From assembly GCA_002070755.1 (NCBI GenBank), contig MWDY01000303.1:1-60250 (forward strand): DNA of 60,250 nucleotides. The letters run 5' to 3'. Position 1 is the stretch's first letter, and each line of letters starts with the position of its first letter. A program made the translations under genes and the position numbers. The notes under the pieces are model-generated. The model was given only the letters and a program-made list of their open reading frames with translations, searched no databases and was not told the origin of the DNA. The DNA is from Spirochaetes bacterium ADurb.Bin110 (GTDB taxonomy: Bacteria > Spirochaetota > Spirochaetia > Treponematales > Rectinemataceae). Shown here in pieces: positions 1 to 7,869 of the stretch.

Positions 1-985
1 GGGCTCGTTCGGCTATTAAAGGTACCTTGAGAGAATTCATCTGCATCTCACGTTCTATCTCTTCTGCACAACGACTCCGTATAGATGAATAGAGCCTTGA
101 TTCTTCGATATTTCCTTGGAGAGCAGCCAACTCCGCAAAGAGGGGCGCAATATTTCCACGGGCAGCAAGTTCGCCAAAAGGCTTGAGAGTGAAGAAGGTA
201 TATTCCTTTGCGGGCAGATAGTGATGATCGTCGCATCTGGTGCAGTAGTTTGGTTCCCGTCCATCGTGCTTGGTGCGGTCTCCTCCTATTATGATGAGAG
301 GATCGAAGTATAGGGCGGGGCACTCCTGACCATCCACTAGATAATATCGATATGTATAGAGAGAATCCCTTAGACATTCTTCGTGTTCGCAGTAAGCTGT
401 AAGTGGCACTACATCCGTTGCGGTCTCCAGGAGAAGTCGAGCGGTCTGATTGAAAATTTCGCGACGAAAATTTAATAGCAGGGTCGGAAAAATGAAACAA
501 AGTCCTCTCGATTCGGCTTCATCTTTTGTGAGATATGCGACACGCTCATCGAAAAATGCCGCTTCGTCGATGATCCATGTGCCTACTTCAAGATTTTCCG
601 CTATGAGCACTTCGAGCCCAAAAGAGTCTTTTGCGGCACCTATTCTATTTCCGCATCGTTCGTAACCGCCTCTATATGCCAATGCATCGTCTGGATAATC
701 AGGGAAACGACTCTTATCTAAAGCAGAGCGAACTACAAAGACATTCCTTCGATCGACATTGGCTGTGCTTGTCAATCTTCTTACAGCCCCCTTTTTTTTA
801 AGCGCTACACGGCTGTCTCGCCAAACACGCGCAGCAAATTCAGTTTTGCCTGAACCCATTGGGCCAATTACAAGGATGCGCTTGTTTGCTGTAATAAAAT
901 CGTGGTGCTGAGCCATTGCATGGATGTTTAACCGCGGAAAGCCAAGGCTTTTCAGGAATTCGCCTTTCTCATCGATGTTGTTCAT
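1..985 (-). CDS. Thymidine kinase-like P-loop protein (partial, 3' end off window)
   Basis: The reading frame starts with ATG at 985 and stays open through the left edge, giving 328 residues without a stop. A Walker A motif GPMGSGKT lies at residues 41-48, a Walker B-like WIIDEAAFFDE follows, then LLNFRRE, which resembles the DFR region of type II thymidine kinases. Two cysteine pairs (CEHEEC and CTRC) match the places where these kinases bind structural zinc, and GGDRTKHDG resembles their nucleotide-binding lasso. The usual family length is about 190-230 residues, so this protein is long, with inserts and a C-terminal extension. A GAGAAG ribosome-binding site supports the start. It lies 21 bases after the oligopeptide-binding gene and is probably co-transcribed. 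Kinase activity on thymidine is inferred from the family only. Confidence 0.62.
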   Translation of the reverse strand, partial: MNNIDEKGEFLKSLGFPRLNIHAMAQHHDFITANKRILVIGPMGSGKTEFAARVWRDSRVALKKKGAVRRLTSTANVDRRNVFVVRSALDKSRFPDYPDDALAYRGGYERCGNRIGAAKDSFGLEVLIAENLEVGTWIIDEAAFFDERVAYLTKDEAESRGLCFIFPTLLLNFRREIFNQTARLLLETATDVVPLTAYCEHEECLRDSLYTYRYYLVDGQECPALYFDPLIIIGGDRTKHDGREPNYCTRCDDHHYLPAKEYTFFTLKPFGELAARGNIAPLFAELAALQGNIEESRLYSSIRSRCAEEIEREMQMNSLKVPLIAERA

Positions 986-1006
986 AGTTCTTCTCGGTCT
1001 TTCAAT

Positions 1007-2611
1007 TTATCTCAAGGAAATGTATGAGTTTGATAACTTTGCCACATTGGGGCTTATGCTAGGAGTGCCAAAGTGAAGGTATTTATAGGGGTGTATGTCA
1101 AGGGCATTCTGATACCATCCTTGGATAAAATCGATATCGATGACAGATGCTGCGAAGTTATGATATATTGGCAGACAAGCTGCGCCTTGGAGCAATTCCG
1201 TTTCAGCCTTGGCAAGAATATTCATGCGATTCTCATCGCTGGCATCGTAAGATTGAGTCAATAAGTTCATATAGGTTGAATCATTATAACCTGCGATATT
1301 TAGAGGAGCATCGCTGGCCCACATCTGGAGGAAAGCTTCCGGGTCTGCGAAGTCGCCAATCCATGTTTCATGTGCTATCGTAAAAGACAAAGCATCCGAC
1401 CTATTGCCGATGCTCTCATAATAGGACGAAGGTTGCATTGGTCTCAGAGTTACTTTTACATCGAGCGCTTTTTCCCACTCAGTCTTGAAAGTATTGGCAA
1501 TAGAACGCGGCCTTTCATAATCTGCAAATGCTATGATTATTTCGGGAAGGCCTTGGCCCTTGGGGTATCCGGCCTCTTCGAGAAGCTTCATAGCTTCTGT
1601 GATATCAGCTTTTTCTATGCCTTTGGTCTTGGAGTAACCAGGCAAGGGGAGTACCAGAGTCTTCGCAGGAAGCATATAGAATTCGCTTGAGCGGATACTA
1701 TCCCAAGGTAGAAGAAGAGCAAGAGCTCGCCTTACTCTCTTGTCATTCCAGGGCTCTGAACGGCAGTTGAAAAACCAATAATGAGTTGAATATATAGGGA
1801 AAATCTGAATAGCTGTTTGAAGGAGCACCTTATCGTAATTTCCAGGTCCATCGAGCCAGTGGACATACCCAGTATTGAAAAGGGAAGTAGCTAGTTCATC
1901 GTCGTCTGTAAACATCATCCGAAGTTTAGGAATACTCACATTTTTAGAGTCCCAGTAAGCTCCGTTCTTTTCAAGAATAAGCTCCGTATCTGTCATGCTG
2001 ACTGGCTTATAGGGGCCACTGACAGGGTAGGGAATTGCGCTTCTCCAATCCCCTACAGCTATCATCGATGGATGAATTACAGAGAAAGATTGATGGCAAA
2101 GGAGCCTTGTAAAGTAAGCAACAGGTCGTACAAGCGTGATTTCGAGAGTATTAGGAGAAGCTGCCTTAATTCCAACATGCTCTGGATTCTTATCCAAGCC
2201 CATGCGATATTGTTTTGCTCCCTCGATTATATCGAAGAAAGTTGCATATTCAGCGTTTATGTCGAGCATTCTAAACCATGAACGCACAAAGTCTTCAGCA
2301 GTGATGGGTGAGCCATCGGACCAGAAAGCATCTTCTCGAATGCTAAAGCGATATAGCTTCTTATCCACGGAGCGCTCCCAGTTCTGGGCTAGGGCACGCA
2401 TTGGTTCGAGAGTGTGGGGATCATAGGTGAAAAGTCCCTCATATATAGCACTGTGGATCTGAGCTTCATTCGAGAAGATAGCCTTCTGAGGATCTAGTTC
2501 AGGCATTTGAGAGCCATATACTGTCACGAATTCCATTTCCTGCATCTGAGCAGCAAGAGGTAAAAAAGATAGGGCTAAAAAAGATACAGCTAGAAAAAAC
2601 CTTGAGTTCAT
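1007..2611 (-). CDS. Oligopeptide ABC transporter substrate-binding protein (OppA family)
   Basis: This is a family 5 extracellular solute-binding protein. It opens with a signal peptide (MNSRFFLAVSFLALSF, cleavage near PLAAQ), then shows the typical sequence LDPQKAIFSNEAQIHSAIYE, later YRFSIREDAFWSDGSPITAEDFVRSW, and the C-terminal IGDFADPEAFLQMW. A longer frame reaches 2647, but the ATG at 2611 places the signal peptide at the N-terminus and is preferred. At 534 residues it is normal for the family. It should bind peptides in the periplasm for an Opp-type importer, but no permease or ATPase gene is nearby, so it is an orphan binding protein. No strong ribosome-binding site precedes the start, and the divergent gene begins only 41 bases away. 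Confidence 0.85.
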   Translation of the reverse strand: MNSRFFLAVSFLALSFLPLAAQMQEMEFVTVYGSQMPELDPQKAIFSNEAQIHSAIYEGLFTYDPHTLEPMRALAQNWERSVDKKLYRFSIREDAFWSDGSPITAEDFVRSWFRMLDINAEYATFFDIIEGAKQYRMGLDKNPEHVGIKAASPNTLEITLVRPVAYFTRLLCHQSFSVIHPSMIAVGDWRSAIPYPVSGPYKPVSMTDTELILEKNGAYWDSKNVSIPKLRMMFTDDDELATSLFNTGYVHWLDGPGNYDKVLLQTAIQIFPIYSTHYWFFNCRSEPWNDKRVRRALALLLPWDSIRSSEFYMLPAKTLVLPLPGYSKTKGIEKADITEAMKLLEEAGYPKGQGLPEIIIAFADYERPRSIANTFKTEWEKALDVKVTLRPMQPSSYYESIGNRSDALSFTIAHETWIGDFADPEAFLQMWASDAPLNIAGYNDSTYMNLLTQSYDASDENRMNILAKAETELLQGAACLPIYHNFAASVIDIDFIQGWYQNALDIHPYKYLHFGTPSISPNVAKLSNSYISLR

Positions 2612-2627
2612 AGAGCTAATTATGCAA

Positions 2628-2633
2628 TATAAT
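2628..2633 (+). promoter_or_regulatory. Possible -10 element for the DUF4416 gene
   Basis: A consensus TATAAT lies in the 41-base gap between the divergent oppA-like and DUF4416 genes, about 20 bases before the DUF4416 start and upstream of an AGAAGG ribosome-binding site. No good -35 hexamer is visible at the right distance (TTGAGT at 2602-2607 is 20 bases upstream). The AT-rich gap may also serve the minus strand. Confidence 0.35.
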
Positions 2634-2652
2634 AGTACAGAAGGCAATAAAC

Positions 2653-3189
2653 ATGGGAATTGAAAAAAAATTTATCCCGGAGCGGCTTATTGTGGGAGTG
2701 CTTTCTTCTGATGCAGAAGCGGAAATAGCTGCTATCGATGCAATGATAGGATTGTATGGACCACTTTGCTTCCAATCAAGCAAAGAGCCTTTTTTGTGGA
2801 CAAAATACTACTGTCCAGAAATGGGTGAGAATATCTTTAGGTCTTACTGGGCTTTTGGAGAGCTGATAGATCCTTCCAGACTTTCGATGATCAAGCTTGC
2901 TACTAACGTCATAGAGCTAAGGCTTGCAAAGAATAGCTGTAGATTGGTCAATCTTGATCCAGGCATACTCGGAACCGCTCGATTCTGTCTGGCTACAACC
3001 AAAGACCGTTCCCACCGTATCCCCCTCTCGGATGGAATCTATGCAGAGTTGACTTTGATCTTTGAGCATAGAGAATTCAAGGCGCTTCCGTGGACCTATC
3101 CCGATTGGGCATCAGAGCCAGTTAGGAAGATGATGGCGGAGCTCCGAGCCGGACTTCTTGGCGATCTGAGGCATCTACATCTTCTTTGA
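2653..3189 (+). CDS. DUF4416 family protein
   Basis: The 178-residue product has the character of the DUF4416 family, which is found in many spirochaetes, deltaproteobacteria and Thermotogales and has no established function. Recognisable parts are the N-terminal KLIVG-like segment (RLIVGVLSS), the GPLCFQSSKEPFLWTKYYCPEMG region, VNLDPGILGTARFCLATTKDRSHRIPL in the middle, and FKALPWTYPDW near the end. No signal peptide or membrane segment is visible, so it is probably cytoplasmic. AGAAGG eight bases upstream supports the ATG. It is transcribed divergently from the binding protein and converges on pyrD across an AT-rich inverted repeat. Confidence 0.8.
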   Translation: MGIEKKFIPERLIVGVLSSDAEAEIAAIDAMIGLYGPLCFQSSKEPFLWTKYYCPEMGENIFRSYWAFGELIDPSRLSMIKLATNVIELRLAKNSCRLVNLDPGILGTARFCLATTKDRSHRIPLSDGIYAELTLIFEHREFKALPWTYPDWASEPVRKMMAELRAGLLGDLRHLHLL

Positions 3190-3203
3190 ATATGCTCTAA
3201 GAA

Positions 3204-3226
3204 AAAATAATTCTTAAAATTATTTT
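3204..3226. terminator. AT-rich inverted repeat between convergent genes
   Basis: A perfect 9-base inverted repeat (AAAATAATT / AATTATTTT) with a 5-base loop sits between the DUF4416 stop and the pyrD stop. The arms give an A run on one side and a T run on the other, so it could work in both directions. The stem has no G-C pair, so it would be a weak terminator. Confidence 0.4.
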
Positions 3227-3227
3227 A

Positions 3228-4208
3228 TTATTTCAGCATAGAATTGATATCATGCACTCTCAGCACGCCATGTCTTTTCATCCAGTCGGTGATCCCACTT
3301 AGTATTTCTTGCGGAGCATGGGGGTTTGAGAATAGTGCCGTTCCAACCTGCACTGCTTGAGCACCGGCAAGGAAATATTGAATCGCATCGCTTGCGCGAG
3401 CGATGCCGCCGACTCCTATCACAGGGATGGAGATTGCGCGGCTGACACGATAGGTTGCAGCAACTCCAATAGGACGGATAGCAGGACCCGAGAGCCCTCC
3501 TATGCCTTTGGCAATAGAAGGTTTCATTCGATCTGTATCTATGACCATGCCTAAAACTGTGTTGATACAGGATACTGCATCGGCCCCGCCTTCTTCTGCG
3601 GCGCGAGCTATTTCTGCTATATCTGTAACGTTAGGGCTGAGTTTCACAATTAGAGGCTTAGCAGTGCGCTTTCTTAAGGAGCAAGTCAATCGTTTTACGA
3701 TGACAGGGTCGATTCCAAAAGTCATTCCTCCATCGCGCACATTGGGACACGAGACATTGATTTCATAACCATCGATACCAGTTTTTGATAAGGGTTCAGA
3801 TAATGAAAGTCGCTCCTCGATACCCTCAATAACCATGGCATATTCGTCTTCGGTCGAGCCAGCAATATTGGCTATGATAGCACACTTATGATTCCTTAAG
3901 AGCGGCAGTTTTTCTCTAAGAAAACACTCAAGGCCAGGATTAGCTAGACCTATGGAATTTATAAGCCCCATTGGTGTTTCGACAAGTCGCGGCGCTGGAT
4001 TGCCTTCTCTTGGTTCAAGGGTCACCGTTTTTGTATATAGAGCGCCTAATTCGTCGATATGGACAAGCTCCTTGTATTCTTCGCCATATCCAAAGATGCC
4101 AGAAGCAACTCCCACTGGGTTTGCCATGGTTAGAGAACCAATTCTTATGGATAAATCTGGTTCGAAAGACCCAGAGGAATCATTTTGGTCTTCTATTGAG
4201 TTCTTCAT
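3228..4208 (-). CDS. pyrD: Dihydroorotate dehydrogenase B, catalytic subunit
   Basis: This FMN enzyme oxidises dihydroorotate to orotate in pyrimidine synthesis and passes electrons to PyrK. Visible signatures are MANPVGVASGIFGYG near the start, TKTVTLEPREGNPAPRL, ETPMGLINSIGLANPG, the active-site region YEINVSCPN (class 1B uses cysteine as base), PLIVKLSPNVTDI, and GIGGLSGPAIRP plus IGVGGIARASDA for FMN phosphate binding. At 326 residues it is about 20 longer than usual because of an N-terminal tail. The ATG at 4208 overlaps the pyrK stop in an ATGA arrangement, which implies translational coupling; a TTG at 4214 is a less likely start. The pairing with PyrK implies an NAD-linked B-type enzyme. 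Confidence 0.95.
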   Translation of the reverse strand: MKNSIEDQNDSSGSFEPDLSIRIGSLTMANPVGVASGIFGYGEEYKELVHIDELGALYTKTVTLEPREGNPAPRLVETPMGLINSIGLANPGLECFLREKLPLLRNHKCAIIANIAGSTEDEYAMVIEGIEERLSLSEPLSKTGIDGYEINVSCPNVRDGGMTFGIDPVIVKRLTCSLRKRTAKPLIVKLSPNVTDIAEIARAAEEGGADAVSCINTVLGMVIDTDRMKPSIAKGIGGLSGPAIRPIGVAATYRVSRAISIPVIGVGGIARASDAIQYFLAGAQAVQVGTALFSNPHAPQEILSGITDWMKRHGVLRVHDINSMLK

Positions 4209-5137
4209 AGGCAAGCCTCCCAGTCGATGGCATCTGCCTCGAAAACAGGGCCATCACCGCAGACACGGAGATAGCCTCCCCTTCGAGTAGGGAGCACACA
4301 ACCTTGACAAGCTCCTACACCGCAAGCCATCCATTGCTCGGCAGAAAGGTGGGCCGGGAGGCTGTTTTGTCTCGCAAACGCCGCCAATTTTGCTATCATC
4401 GCCTCAGGGCCACAACCATAGACATGCCAAAATCTAGCCGATTTATCGGTCTTTTTTAGAGACTCCAGAGCATCGAGCACTGTGCCATGGAAGCCTTTGG
4501 ATCCATCATCTGTTGCTATAAAAGCCCCAGATAATAGTCTTTCCCAAGTCTTGGCTATTGGACTATTACCTATTGATTCTTTGAACGAAGGAACAAGAAG
4601 CATACTTCGAAATCCAAAAACTAGCTTTATTTCTTTGCTGCTTCCGGAAAATTCAAGCGGTTTTGAGATATTCTCGATATGGTCTTGGGGAATAGCAATG
4701 TTTTCAGCTAACGATGCAGCCAGAAATAGCATCGGCCCAACTCCGATTCCGCCGCCAGCAATTATAACCTTCTCTTCTCTATTGGGATAAGGAAAGCTAT
4801 TTCCTAGCGATGCAATGATATCGATATAGCTGCCAGCTTGCTGTATGGCAAGAGCTTTTGTGCATGGTCCTCTGATCTGATATATCGAGTGAGCGATAGC
4901 AGAAAGAGATGCATAGGAGTCTGCGGTATTTTTTTTAGGCTCGAAACCAGCAAAGGCCAAAGGCCTTCTTAAAATGATTCCTGCACTAGAGTCCACCATC
5001 GAAGGCAAAAAAGTAAAAAATTGGCCTGGCAATGGTGGCTGTAGATCTTCTGGCCATTCGAAAGCCAAATGCATCAAGTTTGGAGCAATGGGTCTATTTA
5101 AGATTATGGCCGAATTGAATTGCTTCAAAGTTTCCAC
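4205..5137 (-). CDS. pyrK: Dihydroorotate dehydrogenase B, electron-transfer subunit
   Basis: PyrK carries FAD and a [2Fe-2S] cluster and links PyrD to NAD. An FAD-binding segment of the ferredoxin-reductase type (ILRRPLAFAGF) is near residue 57, a nucleotide-binding VIIAGGGIGVGPMLFLA near 125, and the iron-sulfur cysteines occur in CGVGACQGCVLP followed by RVCGDGPVF at the C-terminus. The length of 310 residues is somewhat above the usual 250-260; the extra residues appear in the middle (around 150-175). The start codon is GTG at 5137 without a strong ribosome-binding site. It lies 74 bases after the glutaredoxin gene and overlaps pyrD by four bases. Confidence 0.93.
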   Translation of the reverse strand: METLKQFNSAIILNRPIAPNLMHLAFEWPEDLQPPLPGQFFTFLPSMVDSSAGIILRRPLAFAGFEPKKNTADSYASLSAIAHSIYQIRGPCTKALAIQQAGSYIDIIASLGNSFPYPNREEKVIIAGGGIGVGPMLFLAASLAENIAIPQDHIENISKPLEFSGSSKEIKLVFGFRSMLLVPSFKESIGNSPIAKTWERLLSGAFIATDDGSKGFHGTVLDALESLKKTDKSARFWHVYGCGPEAMIAKLAAFARQNSLPAHLSAEQWMACGVGACQGCVLPTRRGGYLRVCGDGPVFEADAIDWEACL

Positions 5138-5211
5138 CTGGGCGGAATTCTATCAGAAGAGATCTAGATTTGATACCATGTGCCAAATATTCAAATATAA
5201 AATAATTTCTC

Positions 5212-5442
5212 TCAGCGATGTAGAGATTTCTCGATCTCAGCTTTATTGAAGCCAACGATGATTCTACCGTTTATATCGATAACTGGTACGCCCATCTGGC
5301 CCGATTTCCTTACCATCTCCTCTGCTCGTCGCATGTCGGCAGCGACATTGTATTCTACAAAAGAGATACCATTTTGCCGGAGCCATTCTTTGGCCATTTT
5401 ACAATAGCCACAGCTTGGGGTCGTATAGATAGCTACAGACAT
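5212..5442 (-). CDS. Glutaredoxin-like protein
   Basis: A 76-residue thioredoxin-fold protein with the redox motif CGYC at residues 11-14, the cis-proline segment GQMGVPVIDI, and the C-terminal INGRIIVGFNKAEIEKSL typical of the small glutaredoxins (NrdH/YruB type) that serve as electron donors to reductases. An AAGGAG ribosome-binding site stands eight bases before the ATG. It is the first gene of the unit leading into pyrK and pyrD. Its partner cannot be told from sequence; the link to pyrimidine synthesis may only be shared transcription. Confidence 0.88.
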   Translation of the reverse strand: MSVAIYTTPSCGYCKMAKEWLRQNGISFVEYNVAADMRRAEEMVRKSGQMGVPVIDINGRIIVGFNKAEIEKSLHR

Positions 5443-5485
5443 ATTTTTTTCTCCTTATTCGATACGGTAATTTTGATTCATAGAA

Positions 5486-5514
5486 AAAATAATATATATT
5501 GACATTCATGTCAA
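5486..5514 (-). promoter_or_regulatory. Promoter of the glutaredoxin-pyrK-pyrD unit
   Basis: On the minus strand TTGACA (5514-5509) is followed after exactly 17 bases by TATTTT (5491-5486), about 45 bases before the glutaredoxin start. The -35 hexamer lies inside a perfect inverted repeat at 5499-5514. Confidence 0.55.
5499..5514. promoter_or_regulatory. Perfect inverted repeat, candidate operator
   Basis: TTGACAT-TC-ATGTCAA is a perfect 7+7 inverted repeat spaced by two bases. It covers the -35 hexamer of the glutaredoxin promoter and lies 72 bases upstream of the next gene on the plus strand. The TTGA...TCAA form recalls CRP/FNR-type sites, but its centre is longer than in an FNR site, and the regulator is unknown. 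Confidence 0.5.
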
Positions 5515-5586
5515 TTGTTCCGAAAGGCAAGGGCAATGCCAAAGAATTTTTGAAGCATAGGCGCCTTCAGCTAGCGTCTCTATTAT

Positions 5587-7116
5587 ATGAAAACAGCAAA
5601 AGTAATTGCAGCATTAACTTTGCATTTTCTTTGCTGCTCGATGCTAGCTTGGACAGCTGAGACATCAAAGGATCCAGTATCCGGGAATATTTCTTTTAGT
5701 GCCTCATCTAAAAAAGCTAAACTCTCTCTATTCCTAAAACATCGTTCTGATGCTCTTCTGAATTTATCGATTCCTATATCGATCGATAAGGAGTGGCTTG
5801 AAAATATAGCATTTACAGGTAAGGCAAAGCTTGCAGACTATTATATAGATGCAGGAAAGCTTGCAGTAAAAGATTCAGCTAGTTTTTTGATCGCGCCTGT
5901 TTTGGTATCTGCAAAAGGGAAATCAATGTTATTGGTTGGCGATATTGGAAAATCGAGCGATCCAGTTGGCTTTTCGATTGCTTCTTCAAGGATGTCTCTT
6001 CTAGCAGGAAAGGGGAACCCTTATGCTTTTACTGCAATGCAATATCTATGTGCACAAGAAGCCTTGCTTGTTTCAATCGGGCTTGGAACGTTGCTTGATA
6101 CAGAGAGCTCGATAGGTATATTAGATCGCCTTAATCCATGGATTTCAATGGGTATTGGCTATGCTACATCATCTATATCTTTCATGATCAGATCTCATAT
6201 ATATCCAGATTTTGAGAATAAAAGTGAAAACTCGTTCAACATTGCTTGGTTAAGAGGAATCGGTACAAGACTCGACACGAGTATATCCACTAGAGGCCAA
6301 AAACTGCAAGGTTTCTTTTACATAGAGACTGGGCATTTTCTATCTGCGCTTGGAAAGGTTATGAACTACGATGCCATGGCTCAGATAGACTATGACGCAG
6401 ACATATCCTTTGTGCGGGTTTTGAAGAGTCTGAATGTAAGCCTTTCTGCATTTTCCAAACAGGGCTTTGTGGAGCCTCTGGATGCAAGAACCCCATCATT
6501 TGGTACCTTGCCTAATCTATGGACTATGAAATATTGGCCTGATGGTGGAAAAATTGGATCAATAATTGAAAGTCAAAAAGCAGCCTTTTGCCTATTTCAG
6601 ACAGTTTTGAACATAAAAACCAGCATTTCTGGGGCTTTAGCAATAAATTCCATATCTTGGTCCAATAAAATTGCTTTGGACCTCGTGCTGCAGAGAGCTG
6701 ATTCTTCTATAGAAATGCTAAAAATCAATGGAATGCTTCAAGGCAGTCACTCAATTGGCCAAAAATTAGCGGAAATAGGAGAAGAAATAGATTCAGAATC
6801 TACCAGCAATGAAGAATTAGGATCTTTTGAGCAAATAGAAGAGCAGTCTGCGAGCCCGAATACTGATTCAAGCTCCGGCCCTGCATTCGATAGGCTTCTT
6901 CTCTCTTGTCGATTAAAGATAAATCCATTCTCATTCTTAATGTCCGTGAATCTGCCTCTTTATAATTTGGATTCTAGAGCTATAGCTGGAAAAATTGGAA
7001 TGTCTTTAGCAGACCATCAGCTGCATATGGACCTCTCGGTATCAATGCAGCTCGATCCGGAATCGAAACAGTTGCGGTTCAAATCTCTAAATTGTTATGC
7101 CAGAATTCCGCTATGA
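5587..7116 (+). CDS. Hypothetical exported protein
   Basis: I do not recognise this 509-residue protein. It has a plausible signal peptide (MKTAKVIAALTLHFLCCSML, cleavage near AWTA-ET). The body alternates polar and hydrophobic residues in short segments, as in beta-rich envelope proteins, for example GYATSSISFMIRSHIYPDF and LDTSISTRGQKLQGFFYIE. An acidic, serine-rich low-complexity stretch lies at about residues 395-435, before a last part that may form further strands (RLKINPFSFLMSVNLPLYN). It does not end in the aromatic residue common in outer-membrane barrels. No clear ribosome-binding site precedes the ATG. It stands alone between the glutaredoxin unit and the NAD salvage genes. Periplasmic or outer-membrane location is an inference. 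Confidence 0.7.
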   Translation: MKTAKVIAALTLHFLCCSMLAWTAETSKDPVSGNISFSASSKKAKLSLFLKHRSDALLNLSIPISIDKEWLENIAFTGKAKLADYYIDAGKLAVKDSASFLIAPVLVSAKGKSMLLVGDIGKSSDPVGFSIASSRMSLLAGKGNPYAFTAMQYLCAQEALLVSIGLGTLLDTESSIGILDRLNPWISMGIGYATSSISFMIRSHIYPDFENKSENSFNIAWLRGIGTRLDTSISTRGQKLQGFFYIETGHFLSALGKVMNYDAMAQIDYDADISFVRVLKSLNVSLSAFSKQGFVEPLDARTPSFGTLPNLWTMKYWPDGGKIGSIIESQKAAFCLFQTVLNIKTSISGALAINSISWSNKIALDLVLQRADSSIEMLKINGMLQGSHSIGQKLAEIGEEIDSESTSNEELGSFEQIEEQSASPNTDSSSGPAFDRLLLSCRLKINPFSFLMSVNLPLYNLDSRAIAGKIGMSLADHQLHMDLSVSMQLDPESKQLRFKSLNCYARIPL

Positions 7117-7214
7117 GGCTATTTTTGCGTAAAGGGTAGTTTTCAATTCTCTCTCTGTGCGATACCATTTTATAGAAGGCTAGCTTTTCAACATTTTATG
7201 AGGGAGGGATTGAA

Positions 7215-7841
7215 ATGTATAATGCTCTGATTGTCGTAGACATTCAGAACGACTTCTGCCCCGGTGGAGTCCTTGCCGTGCCAGAAGGAGATTCTATAAT
7301 TCCAAAGGTCAACGAACTGCTTGCAGCATATCCGCTGAGTATTCTGACTCAGGATTGGCATCCACTTATGCACTGTTCTTTTGCTTCCTCGAAAGGACTT
7401 CCTCCTTTTTCGTTGGATATGGGAACAAGACCTCCCTCAGTGCTCTGGCCCGATCACTGCGTAGCAGGAAGTCAAGGAGCCGATTTTCATCCCGCACTTC
7501 AATCCTGGAGAGCTCGCTATATCTTTAGAAAAGGAACGCGAAAAGAACTCGATAGCTATTCAGCTTTCCTAGAGAATGATGGCATAACATCTACAGGACT
7601 TGAGGGACTTTTATCCTCGCTTGGAGCGAATAGAGTTATTGTATGTGGATTGGCGACTGATTATTGTGTAAAAGCGACAGTCTTGGATGCAAGAAAATTA
7701 GGATTTGAGGTTGTAGTGGTTGAAGATGCTATTAAAGGGATCGGCGCAGCGCCAGACGACATAGATAACGCTAAAAAACAGATGTGTGATGTCGGCTGCG
7801 TTTTTGCGCAATCTAGCGATCTGGTATCATCAACTCCATAA
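7215..7841 (+). CDS. pncA: Nicotinamidase
   Basis: The enzyme hydrolyses nicotinamide to nicotinate and ammonia for NAD salvage. The isochorismatase-fold triad is visible: Asp9 in VVDIQNDF, Lys106 in FRKGTRKELDSYSAF, and the nucleophile Cys151 in GLATDYCVKAT. Metal-binding residues are expected in LTQDWHPLMHCSF and SVLWPDHCVAGSQGA, where the Asp and His residues are present. The length of 208 residues fits the family. GGGAGGGA upstream of the ATG is a good ribosome-binding site. The next gene, 28 bases on, takes the product nicotinate to its mononucleotide. Confidence 0.95.
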   Translation: MYNALIVVDIQNDFCPGGVLAVPEGDSIIPKVNELLAAYPLSILTQDWHPLMHCSFASSKGLPPFSLDMGTRPPSVLWPDHCVAGSQGADFHPALQSWRARYIFRKGTRKELDSYSAFLENDGITSTGLEGLLSSLGANRVIVCGLATDYCVKATVLDARKLGFEVVVVEDAIKGIGAAPDDIDNAKKQMCDVGCVFAQSSDLVSSTP

Positions 7842-7869
7842 TAGTTATTTCTCCATCGAAAGGAATTAT

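Noticed and set aside
48..500. 150-codon minus-strand frame near the left edge
   Set aside because: It is out of frame with the thymidine-kinase-like gene on the same strand, which has clear motifs over the whole stretch.
5499..5514. Classical FNR site
   Set aside because: FNR sites have TTGAT-N4-ATCAA; here the half-sites are further apart and differ, so only a generic inverted repeat is claimed.
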